Shown in pieces: positions 26,355 through 34,621 of a stretch of DNA of 34,621 bases. This DNA is from Gracilaria caudata (Eukaryota; Rhodophyta; Florideophyceae; Gracilariales; Gracilariaceae): positions 1 through 34,621 of the forward strand of contig JASCIV010000176.1 in assembly GCA_030374735.1 (NCBI GenBank), in the 5' to 3' direction. The stretch's first letter is position 1. Every line of letters begins with the position of its first letter. A program made the position numbers and the translations under genes. Under the pieces are notes generated by a model that saw only the letters and a program-made list of their open reading frames with translations, searched no databases and had not been told where the DNA came from.

Positions 26355-29300
26355 ATGTCAGGCTTGGAGGTTGTAGGTCTTGTGCTGGGGGTGCTCGGAC
26401 CGCTTCAGCAGGCCATTGATCTCACCATTCACATTCGTGAACGTTGCCGCGCGCAACGCGCGAACATGCAAACAACGCAACAGCTGCTAAACCGTTTGAA
26501 GGAACGGAAAGACCACCTGTCTCAGCTACACCAGCAGTTTTCTCAAAACACTCTTGCGCTGCCCCCTGTCAACGGGGATCAATTTCGAAGCGAGATGGGA
26601 CGTGTGCATCACCTTTTCGTCGAATTGAGTGCCGCTCTCTCTGAAATTGCCATACGACTCTCTCAACGATCATGTTTTTCGTGTTTATCTCAGTTCTGTA
26701 CTGCCATGTCACTTGCTACTGATTTGGACGCCATCTCTGCCAAACTGTTCCAAGCAGAACAAATCATAATCTCCGTTCGTTCCCTCTTTGTGCTCGTATC
26801 TACAATAGAAACACAAACTGACAAGATTATGAGACATCAGTCGGCCAAGATAAATACATTACAGCAAACCATTACCGACAGGCTCAATGACAATACACTC
26901 GCTCCTAAACCACATCCAGATATCTTCACTCCAAGCAAAGCTAGAGCGTGGATACCACTCAATACAGTCTGCAATTTTGATGCTTGCGACCAAAATGGAA
27001 AGCCTGACACTGTGCTAGCACGTTTAAAGCTCCACGTTTTGTCTCCCTACGGACATGGCAGCGTTATGATATCAGTTCATGGGGAAGGTGGGATTGGAAA
27101 AACCACCACTATCAACGCTCTCTCGTTACACCCTCAAATTCGCTCATGCTACGTAGACGGAATCTATACCATCACGCTAGGCTCCGATGCCACAGAAGCA
27201 ACTCTTGTTCTCGAGCTATGCAAGATTGTACGTCAGTCTGGTGGCAGACACTTAGCAAACACGCTCCAAGCAAAGGAGCTAACGAAAGACGTGTTTTCCG
27301 GGGCGGCTGACTGGTTTCGTAATAGAAAGTTCTTGCTTCTTGTTGATGACATATGGAACATACCGGGCCAAGGAAAGACCATAATTTATGACCTTTACGA
27401 CTTGGCGGCAGTTGGCGATCATAGTGCGTTTGTGTACACCACACGAAACGTAGAGCTGGCTACTTTGGCCAAATCCTACAAGTTAACACGATGGGAGCAA
27501 CTCTCGTCACGTGAACTTCTTCTCAAGTTTGCTGGCTATGACGATGAGTACTCCTACAACGTCAACATAGAGAACGTTATCGACGCTTTGGTTCAAAAGT
27601 GTCAAGGTTTACCAGTGTTATTGTCAGTGGTTGGAAAGATCATTGGCGAGACCATCGCCACTGTAGAAGGAAATTCAGACCTTGTTTGGCAATGGTTCAT
27701 CACACAACAACACAATCTACTAGAACTTGAAGTGGATCGTTACGGTGCCATAAAATCCATCTTCCTGTCTGCTCTAAGGGCACTTGACCACTACCACGGA
27801 GTGGGTAAATGCCTGTTCAGGCTTCGCTATACTTTTGTCGAAATGCATCGTGCGTTGTGTGTAATTCAAAAGCAGGAATGGGCGCCGCTGACAATCTTAA
27901 GCTTCCTGTGGAAATTAGAAAATGAAACACAGGCTGCACAAGTCTTGCGACTTTTCGCGTCGGTTGGCTTGCTCGTCAGCTTATTTAAAGGGGAGGGTGA
28001 AAATCCTGTACAAGGAGCTGCGATGCACGACCTTTTTCTTGACTACGAGAAAAGGGAAGCAGAACACCGCGGAGAGATGACGGACTGGCATCGAAGTGTC
28101 ATTGACGGATATATCAAGAACTGGAGTCTGACAAACAGTGCTAAACCCGGTTGTCGGGAGTGGTGGTGTGTCACTCCTGACGATGCTTGCTATTTCAAGC
28201 AAAACATTGCCCGCCATCTTGCAGAAGCTGGACTGGGGCAAGAGATGGTTACTCTAGTTACCAGACCACAGTGGATTGAGAAACGGGTGAGGGAAGATGG
28301 TTTCATGTTGTATCTTAAAGATCTAGATTTTGCAATAGATCGTTGTCAGAGAGATGAAAGTCTGAGCACAGAGGAGGGCATGAAAACTATCGAGCTCAAA
28401 CTTGTCAAGAAAGCTTTGCGACTGAGTTACGATTACATACATGATATATGTGAAGGTGACGCTGAGATCTGGTTTCAGTTGCATGGAAGGCTGCATGACA
28501 TGGCAGCGAACAATAAATCCATGGAGGACTATGTTCAGTACATCGCAACACACGCACCGAAACCTTGGTTACAAGTTGATGGAGGTTGCTTGACACCCGC
28601 AACGGAAGGAATTGACATTGTTACCTCGAATGACTCGTCCGTGAGATGTTTGAAAGTGTCGTACGATGGTAAGACTTGGCTTGCTGGTGGAAGCGATGGA
28701 ACTCTTCGCGGAGGAATCGTAAGTGAGGTAGTCGAGACTAAGATGGAGTATGAAGCACATAATTCGAGTGTTCTATGTGTGGCCCATAGTATGAATGGTA
28801 AACTAGCAGCGTCTGGTTCGAATGACGGAAGTCTCAGGATATGGGAAAGAGAAGAGGGTGATTGCTCATTGGTTGAGACTGTATACCACAATAGGGCTGT
28901 GAACGGAATCGCGTTCAGTACGGATAATCAAATGATTGTTTCATGTGGACAGGACGGAAAGATTTGCTCATGGAAGGCAACGAAGGGGAACGGTGACACT
29001 TCATCTGTGAACTGTGTGGAGCGTGCACATGAAGGTGGTAACGTTCGGGCAATAGGAGTTTTAAATGATCATGTCGTTGTTTCCGCGGGGGATGACAAGA
29101 AAATAAGATTCTGGAACTTGAAGGACCTATCCGAAAGAAAAGAATGTGAAATTGTGTGTGAAAGTCGGGTATTTACTTTGGCTGTGAGCAGTGATGGATG
29201 TACTCTGGCCGCAGGCTTGGAAGATTGCACCGTATGGGTTTGGAAAGTGGATGCAGATGGAGTCATATTGGATTCTGCAAAGATCGAAAATGATGAGAAA

Positions 29301-30323
29301 ACTCGACGAGCTTCAGCTCTGGCTGTTTGCGGAGAAGGGGATCTGTTGGTAGTCGGAACTATGAATGGGCTGGTTTACGTTTGGAACTTGAGAAAGAAAA
29401 AAAGAGTGGGAAGGATGCCGCAGTGGGGTGCTGCCTCGATAACAGGTGTAGGATTGATAATGGTTGAAGATGAGTTGTGTTGTATATGGAGTTCTGGCAG
29501 TGGTACGATTCGCATATCTGAGATATCTCGCGACGCGAGCGGAGAAGTGTCTGGTACTGCGAGAGGTATTACGTTGTCAAAATCGGGTGCCGAGGTTGTT
29601 GTGGCGAATGAAGAAGGGTATATCGAGATTATTGATATTGCATCCCGTACGCCAATCACTGAGCCCTTTCGAGTGGATCATCCACTGTCCGTCGGTGAGT
29701 TAACGCCAGATGGAAAGAAGCTGGTGTTTGCAGCACATGATGGGTACGTAGGAATTTGGGATCTCAGTTGCCGTACCTGCATCGGAAAATGGCGTGAACA
29801 TACTCGAGCGGTGTTGAGCATTGCAGTGAGTGAAGACGGAAGGTACCTAGCATCTTCGAGTTCTGATTGTTCAGTACGTGTGTGGGATTTGGAGAATCCC
29901 GCCTTGAAGTGTTCGACTCTGACAGAGGGGAACAAGGCCATCTGGAGCGTGTTCTTCGGCAAAGATTCTGGAGGAGACATGATCACGGTTACTGACGATC
30001 AGACGGTGACTCTTTGGCAGGATCGTAAGGAGATTCGGTCAGTTACCCTAAACGGAGCTACTTGGCGCATGAGTAGAAGAGAAGCGTTTCGAGAGTTCGG
30101 AAAAAAAGTTGATTGTTCCGAGAACGATCACGTTGTGTGCTTTCAAAACCGATTAATGCTTGTTGGCAGTGATGGTTCCGTCAAGCGACGTTTAGGATCA
30201 CTTGAGCAGAATATGTTGCCAAGACACTGGAAGTACTCCGCTAACAAGCACATATTTTGCGTGACGGCGCCAGCTGGAGCAGTTGCGTATCTCAAACTTC
30301 ATTCGCAAGTGCGGCCATCCTGA
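26355..30323 (+). CDS. NLR1: four-helix-domain NB-ARC WD40 STAND receptor
   Basis: A 1322-residue single-exon STAND ATPase. Residues 1 to about 170 form a predicted helical bundle beginning GLEVVGLVLGVLGPLQQAI, resembling HeLo/MLKL/RPW8-type four-helix cell-death domains. NB-ARC follows: P-loop GEGGIGKTT (243-251), Walker B LLLVDDIW (327-334), sensor VYTTR (360-364), GLPV (418-421) and an intact MHD triad (557-559). A helical connector (about 590-750; HLAEAG, RPQW, FQLHGRL, APKPWL) resembles that of APAF1. From about 755 to the end lie roughly a dozen degenerate WD40 repeats (GSNDGSLRIWE, SSSSDCSVRVWD), enough for two propellers. Such proteins sense ligands through the repeats, oligomerise and release the N-terminal domain. 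Immune or self-recognition function is inferred. No frameshift is seen. A related TIR receptor follows 1061 bp downstream on the same strand. Confidence 0.9.
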   Translation: MSGLEVVGLVLGVLGPLQQAIDLTIHIRERCRAQRANMQTTQQLLNRLKERKDHLSQLHQQFSQNTLALPPVNGDQFRSEMGRVHHLFVELSAALSEIAIRLSQRSCFSCLSQFCTAMSLATDLDAISAKLFQAEQIIISVRSLFVLVSTIETQTDKIMRHQSAKINTLQQTITDRLNDNTLAPKPHPDIFTPSKARAWIPLNTVCNFDACDQNGKPDTVLARLKLHVLSPYGHGSVMISVHGEGGIGKTTTINALSLHPQIRSCYVDGIYTITLGSDATEATLVLELCKIVRQSGGRHLANTLQAKELTKDVFSGAADWFRNRKFLLLVDDIWNIPGQGKTIIYDLYDLAAVGDHSAFVYTTRNVELATLAKSYKLTRWEQLSSRELLLKFAGYDDEYSYNVNIENVIDALVQKCQGLPVLLSVVGKIIGETIATVEGNSDLVWQWFITQQHNLLELEVDRYGAIKSIFLSALRALDHYHGVGKCLFRLRYTFVEMHRALCVIQKQEWAPLTILSFLWKLENETQAAQVLRLFASVGLLVSLFKGEGENPVQGAAMHDLFLDYEKREAEHRGEMTDWHRSVIDGYIKNWSLTNSAKPGCREWWCVTPDDACYFKQNIARHLAEAGLGQEMVTLVTRPQWIEKRVREDGFMLYLKDLDFAIDRCQRDESLSTEEGMKTIELKLVKKALRLSYDYIHDICEGDAEIWFQLHGRLHDMAANNKSMEDYVQYIATHAPKPWLQVDGGCLTPATEGIDIVTSNDSSVRCLKVSYDGKTWLAGGSDGTLRGGIVSEVVETKMEYEAHNSSVLCVAHSMNGKLAASGSNDGSLRIWEREEGDCSLVETVYHNRAVNGIAFSTDNQMIVSCGQDGKICSWKATKGNGDTSSVNCVERAHEGGNVRAIGVLNDHVVVSAGDDKKIRFWNLKDLSERKECEIVCESRVFTLAVSSDGCTLAAGLEDCTVWVWKVDADGVILDSAKIENDEKTRRASALAVCGEGDLLVVGTMNGLVYVWNLRKKKRVGRMPQWGAASITGVGLIMVEDELCCIWSSGSGTIRISEISRDASGEVSGTARGITLSKSGAEVVVANEEGYIEIIDIASRTPITEPFRVDHPLSVGELTPDGKKLVFAAHDGYVGIWDLSCRTCIGKWREHTRAVLSIAVSEDGRYLASSSSDCSVRVWDLENPALKCSTLTEGNKAIWSVFFGKDSGGDMITVTDDQTVTLWQDRKEIRSVTLNGATWRMSRREAFREFGKKVDCSENDHVVCFQNRLMLVGSDGSVKRRLGSLEQNMLPRHWKYSANKHIFCVTAPAGAVAYLKLHSQVRPS

Positions 30324-31384
30324 AGACATGCTGTGGAAAGGTCAAAATTGGACACTCTGAGAAGGTTTCAGCTCGTCTGCAACAAAGAAGAAGGCAATAA
30401 ATCTGAAACTTCTTCCCAAGTCTTCTACGCAGACTTCCCGTGCGCCTCCGAGTTCTGCGACAGGAAAAAGAGTGAACTAGACGGTAACTAGAAACAGTAG
30501 GATACCGCTACAATCTGACTTTTTGATCCCTGTTTCTTAGACTTGACATCGTATGCTCGGTTTGGCTTGAGTCGCACCAATCGTCTGCAGCTACAAGGTA
30601 ACGTGTTCGTAACCAAAAACATGTGAACAAAACCGGTACATAGATGTGCCAGACCGACACTAGGTCGGAGAGCACCATCCCGCTTTGAAAAACACTTGCC
30701 ACTTCGAAACTCCGGGTTGGGTGAGAGCTGTTCAGGGAGATGCGGGAGAACAGCTTCACATTTTTCCGAACCGAACCGCATGTTTCAGAACCTAGCTGGC
30801 TCAACTAGTGAAACTTACAAACCGTTGTGAAGCCGACTCAGTTTAGATGTCATCGCTCATCAACATCATCGTCATTCGGTTGTCTGGTCCTTCAATGACG
30901 AGTGAAAACCGCGATAAGGACCAGAATTTTTGATCGCCGCTTTGATGCATCTCTTTGACAAAGTGTGAGCACACGTGGACGCTCATGATGGCCTGCTGCA
31001 CCCGACCACACCGGACTTGTAAAACCAGGTTCTTCCCGCTCTGACACAAAGCAAGGCAGTAGATAGCAGGAAGAGTCGGCATCGCGAGTTTAAGCTCACG
31101 CATGCACTTGGTCCGTGAACAACACGCCAAGTCTGAGAGCCTGCTGGAGCGCGTGTCTCTGTTGACTGCGCGTCCAGTTGGCGTCGGACCAGTTCAACAG
31201 AGTAACCAATTCACAAGTCGATCGTCTCGCCCGCTCCGTCGGCAACAACAGCACGAGAAACCCGAACCCGCCGACACACCCAACGCTCATGCCTTTCACG
31301 CGCACTCCACCCCTTCTTCTGTACACACTCCCGAGTTGAGCAACTAGCCGAGCGGAGACGCTTCTGCAGGAAGCGCCTCGCACT
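30324..31384. other. Interval between the two NLR genes
   Basis: 1061 bp that must hold the NLR1 3' UTR and NLR2 promoter. Apart from a weak minus-strand frame (30843-31103, listed separately) I see no gene, repeat or mobile element. Its right end becomes richer in GC and CpG towards the NLR2 start. Confidence 0.55.
30843..31103 (-). CDS. Small hypothetical protein between the NLR genes
   Basis: An 86-residue frame from ATG 31103. Composition is protein-like: alternating hydrophobic strands (LVLQVRCGRVQQAIMSVHV, then FWSLSRFSLVIEG) and an acidic end. It resembles no family I can name and has no homologue in the window. It lies opposite the NLR genes, which is compatible with either a genuine small gene or chance. 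There is no signal peptide. Confidence 0.22.
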   Translation of the reverse strand: MRELKLAMPTLPAIYCLALCQSGKNLVLQVRCGRVQQAIMSVHVCSHFVKEMHQSGDQKFWSLSRFSLVIEGPDNRMTMMLMSDDI

Positions 31385-34300
31385 ATGTCGCAAAACCCAT
31401 CCTCCTCGCAGACACCATTTCGCATTTTCCTTAGCCATGCTGGCGAAGACAAGGAGACAATCGCCCGTCCGCTGTATCGCCGTCTTTGTGAGCATGGCAT
31501 TTCGGTGTTCTTAGATGTGGAGTCTTTCCGTCTTGGCGAACACAGCCCAAATGTAATGAATCACGCAATGCAAACTGCTCCGATTGGCATCTTCATAATG
31601 AGTCCGGAGTTTGTTGCCAAGCGTTGGACAATGCGTGAGCTCTTGACATTTGTCAGGCGCTTTGAAAGCCCCAAGGCCAACGAGACTCCTCCATTACTGA
31701 TAACTGTATTCTATCGTCTTACAACACGCGAATGCCGCGATCCGGCCATCTTCTACGAATACGGAAAGCTGTTTCTTGAGTGCGGGCTTTTCAAACGTGC
31801 TGTAGAAGGTGTTCCCTCCCTCAAAGACGTCGCACATGCTCTGGACATAGCCGCCACGCTGTGGAGCATCGAGAACGACTCCAAAGCAGACAACTCTACC
31901 CGCCCGGACATGGCCCCCAACAGAGAATCCTTTGTTGAAAGGGTGTTGGACAAAATTTTGAAACGACTTCGAGTTGAGAGACGTGCTTCCGTGAATGAAC
32001 TTCATACCAGTGTTGGTGCTCAACGTGAACAGCGAGATGTGTATAAGGCGCGCAACAATGTGCCACTAAACCCACCCAGATTGACGCTGGACTACGACGA
32101 TCTCTCAACATGTGAAGGAGAACTGAAGAAAACGGTGTTGGGTGAGACTAAGAGTCGAATTGTTGCTGTAGTAGCCACCGGAGCAGGTGGGGTTGGGAAA
32201 ACGTGTGCCTTGAAAGGACTTGTTGAAGACAAAGAGGTTAACCAGGCGTTTTCCGGAGGGATTCTGTACATTGAGCTCGGAAATGATGCGAAAATATCCG
32301 ACCTGATACATGGAGTCGCAAACATTGTTGCTCACACCGGAGGTTTAAAATTAGGAAGAGAGATCAAAGCAGCGGATAGTGTTAAAGAAGCATGCGATAG
32401 GGCTTCCAAGTGGTTTGAGTCACAGAAATGTCTCTTTTTGGTAGATGATATCTGGAAGATTAACGGGATCGACTCGAATGTGCTATCCACTCTTGAGCCA
32501 ATGGTGAACAGGAACAGTCGGATGGTGTACACAACCAGAGACGATCATTTTCTAAGCCAAGTTAACAAAGTAATTAAGTTCGAAGCAAAGGAACCGCATA
32601 GCGAAATATCACGGCGAATGTTGTTGAACCATGCAGGCTTTGAACCGGATACCGTGATGGACGGCAAGAACAAGGCAGCGTTTGAATACTTTCTTAATTT
32701 GTGCCATGGACTTCCTCTTGGATTCGGCATTGTGGGTGGTTCTGTGGAGATGTATTCACGACATTACTCGCCAAGACAAGACGCATGGTCAGAGTTTCAC
32801 AACCATGTTTTGTCGAAACGAAAAGATCTGATGAATACCGAGGTCGCAAAGTACGGTAAACTGCCGAAGATTGTAGATCTTTCTCTCGAAGTATTGCAGA
32901 AGAGGAATATGAGAGGAAAGTTTGACCAGTGGTTCCGAGCGTTGTGTGTTGTTCAGAAGCAACAATCTGTTCCCGCACAGATGCTTCAGAAGCTGTGGAC
33001 CTTGAACACATTAGAAGAAGCTGAAACAGTGGTAGAATCATTTGCTGGTGTATGCATTATGCAGATGATGAGAAAAGATGGCTTAGTTTCTGTTAAGCTG
33101 CATGACTTGATTCTTGATATTGCTTCTCACAAAGCGGCACAACCAAACGGAATGCAGATGTTCTTTCGCACACTTGTTCGCAACTACATTTCACGAGGTG
33201 AATTGGAGGAGAAGGATGATTGGTTGGCATCGTCGAGGAGGAACACAGAAGTGTCAGTTCAGCGTAGACATGTGGGGAACGATAACGTGGCATGCCAAAG
33301 ATCAGAGCGACAAACGCCGTCTGGAATGCTGACGTGCACACGCTTTCAATGTCGTGAAACTAATCACACCACCGCTGGTTTGCTAATAGCGCTGCGTCAA
33401 ACGGATGGCACAAAAGACACGACTACGGTGCAAATGGCAGCCACATTGGAAACCCAAGTTGAAACAGAGGTGCGAAAAGGGCCGACCGAGCAGCGAAATG
33501 CAAGTTTGGCGCTGTGTCATGCTTGGTGGGATGCTGAAGATGATGGGTACCTACACAACAACGTGTGCAGAATTCTTCGCCATGCGGGATATGTTGACGA
33601 GCTCCTGTGGTTGCTGTCGCAACCACAATGGGTTGTACAGCGACTGTTAAGAGATGGATTCTACAATGTCGAACAAGACTTGGAACATGGAAAAGCAGTG
33701 TGCAACAACAACGTTTCTCAACACGCCGATCGCATGGAGCATCTTGAAATGCTCAGAATGGCTGTTAGGCTGAGCGCTCAGTTTGTGAACAACAACCGCC
33801 GCAAAGAAGAGGGTTGGTTCCAAATACACGGGCGGTTGCTGTGGCACGCCACGCAGAGTGAACTGACGAGCGAATTCTTGAACAAGATGGAAAGGGAAGC
33901 TCCGAGACCATGGCTCAAAGCGTCTGCTGGACTGTTGCATCAGGCGGGTCGCGGCGCACTGGCAGTTGTTCCAGGCCCAGGACACGTGCTGTGCATGCGT
34001 GAAGAGGAGGATGAGATCTGGATTTTGTGGAGTAAGGGGAAGGTGCTGCACGTGGGTCGGTATGAGCGAACGTTGAATCGCTACACGCAGGAACCACTCG
34101 AAGAGGAACCACTCGAAGAGGAACACAAAGAGCGCAGCGACGTCGAATGCGCTTCGTTCTCAAGTGACCGGCGCAGCGTCGTGACAGCTCTCGCAAGTGG
34201 ACGCATTGCTGTGTGGAACAGGGAAACGGGAGCGTTGGAGCGACTTGTGGAGCACAATTGCGAAGATCACAAGCAGTTCGTTGATTTTTGCGCGGAAGGC

Positions 34301-34621
34301 ACTCAAATTGCGTGCGAGAAGAAAGATCACTCCATTCGACTGTTTGATACGCTGAGCGGCGCGCCAGTCGGGCAGCCGCTCGAAGGTCACAGGCGATCGG
34401 TGACGTGCGTGGTAGTGAGCGCGAACGGCACGCGCATCGTGTCGGGGTCGGACGACGGCACGGTGCGTGTGTGGGACGCTCAAAACGGCAGCGCGGTGAG
34501 GCAGCCGCTCAAAGGTCACAGGCAATCGGTGACGTGCGTGGTAGTGAGAGAAGACTTTAACCTCCCTACAAAGTCGGTCACGATGGACCGTGAAGGGATA
34601 CCAAAGCGTCTATTCTCGGAG
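31385..34621 (+). CDS. NLR2: TIR NB-ARC WD40 STAND receptor (3' partial)
   Basis: From ATG 31385 the frame is open for 1079 codons to the window edge, so the C-terminus is missing. A TIR domain opens the protein (FRIFLSHAGEDK, 12-23; MSPEF; Glu85 in WTMREL at the position of the catalytic glutamate of NAD-cleaving TIRs). NB-ARC follows: P-loop GAGGVGKT (266-273), LVDDIW (352-357), YTTR (382-385), GLPL (442-445) and LHD (572-574) in place of MHD. A Thr/Gln-rich insert (about 615-700) precedes the connector shared with NLR1 (LRHAG, QPQW, FQIHGRL, APRPWL). WD40 repeats start near 920; the last complete one (about 997-1039) and the next are almost identical in DNA. At codon 1055 the WD40 pattern stops abruptly although the frame stays open. 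TIR effectors act by NAD cleavage or by signalling; the role here is inferred. Confidence 0.9.
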   Translation, partial: MSQNPSSSQTPFRIFLSHAGEDKETIARPLYRRLCEHGISVFLDVESFRLGEHSPNVMNHAMQTAPIGIFIMSPEFVAKRWTMRELLTFVRRFESPKANETPPLLITVFYRLTTRECRDPAIFYEYGKLFLECGLFKRAVEGVPSLKDVAHALDIAATLWSIENDSKADNSTRPDMAPNRESFVERVLDKILKRLRVERRASVNELHTSVGAQREQRDVYKARNNVPLNPPRLTLDYDDLSTCEGELKKTVLGETKSRIVAVVATGAGGVGKTCALKGLVEDKEVNQAFSGGILYIELGNDAKISDLIHGVANIVAHTGGLKLGREIKAADSVKEACDRASKWFESQKCLFLVDDIWKINGIDSNVLSTLEPMVNRNSRMVYTTRDDHFLSQVNKVIKFEAKEPHSEISRRMLLNHAGFEPDTVMDGKNKAAFEYFLNLCHGLPLGFGIVGGSVEMYSRHYSPRQDAWSEFHNHVLSKRKDLMNTEVAKYGKLPKIVDLSLEVLQKRNMRGKFDQWFRALCVVQKQQSVPAQMLQKLWTLNTLEEAETVVESFAGVCIMQMMRKDGLVSVKLHDLILDIASHKAAQPNGMQMFFRTLVRNYISRGELEEKDDWLASSRRNTEVSVQRRHVGNDNVACQRSERQTPSGMLTCTRFQCRETNHTTAGLLIALRQTDGTKDTTTVQMAATLETQVETEVRKGPTEQRNASLALCHAWWDAEDDGYLHNNVCRILRHAGYVDELLWLLSQPQWVVQRLLRDGFYNVEQDLEHGKAVCNNNVSQHADRMEHLEMLRMAVRLSAQFVNNNRRKEEGWFQIHGRLLWHATQSELTSEFLNKMEREAPRPWLKASAGLLHQAGRGALAVVPGPGHVLCMREEEDEIWILWSKGKVLHVGRYERTLNRYTQEPLEEEPLEEEHKERSDVECASFSSDRRSVVTALASGRIAVWNRETGALERLVEHNCEDHKQFVDFCAEGTQIACEKKDHSIRLFDTLSGAPVGQPLEGHRRSVTCVVVSANGTRIVSGSDDGTVRVWDAQNGSAVRQPLKGHRQSVTCVVVREDFNLPTKSVTMDREGIPKRLFSE
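34091..34120 (+). repeat. 15-bp coding tandem duplication
   Basis: GAACCACTCGAAGAG occurs twice in a row and encodes EPLEE twice in the acidic hinge just before the WD40 region of NLR2. Confidence 0.9.
34372..34548 (+). repeat. 129-bp WD40-coding tandem repeat
   Basis: One full 129-bp unit (34372-34500) and the first 48 bp of the next (34501-34548) are 46/48 identical; both differences are G to A. Each unit codes one 43-residue WD40 blade (the GHRRSVTCVVVSANGTRIVSG type). Identity breaks off at 34549. Confidence 0.9.

Overview
This looks like a nuclear segment from a multicellular red alga, probably a florideophyte. The basis is inference from gene content. It carries a mannosylglycerate synthase (the enzyme for digeneaside, a red-algal solute), eukaryotic housekeeping genes (TAF11, RGP1, a Tul1-type RING ligase, a TMEM19/VTE6-like protein, a P-class PPR protein) and NB-ARC/WD40 receptors. 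Every gene reads as one uninterrupted exon, and intergenic gaps are often only 50 to 500 bp. I could run no search, so the species is not assigned.

Layout. 1-10.4 kb is moderate in GC: an oxalyl-CoA-synthetase-like enzyme (+), an organellar PPR protein (+), RGP1 (-), then about 2.6 kb without a credible gene. 10.4-19 kb is a strikingly GC-rich block: Tul1-like membrane E3 ligase (-), mannosylglycerate synthase (-), a large type II membrane glycosyltransferase (-) and, divergently, a four-finger C2H2 protein (+) with a Pro/Ala/Cys-rich N-terminus. 19-22 kb holds a TMEM19/VTE6-like membrane protein (-), a single-finger nuclear protein (+) and TAF11 (-). 22.7-23.2 kb carries what looks like an isolated half of a THUMP domain.

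23.4-34.6 kb is the accessory part: an unrecognised 679-residue protein, a retroelement remnant and two hairpins, then two STAND/NLR-type receptors in tandem. NLR1 has a predicted four-helix (HeLo/MLKL/RPW8-like) N-terminus, NB-ARC, a helical connector and a degenerate WD40 propeller. NLR2 has a TIR domain, NB-ARC, the same connector, then near-identical WD40 repeats; it runs off the right edge. The two share the same core but have different N-terminal effectors. That is the layout of a small immune or allorecognition locus, and it is the most interesting part of the window.
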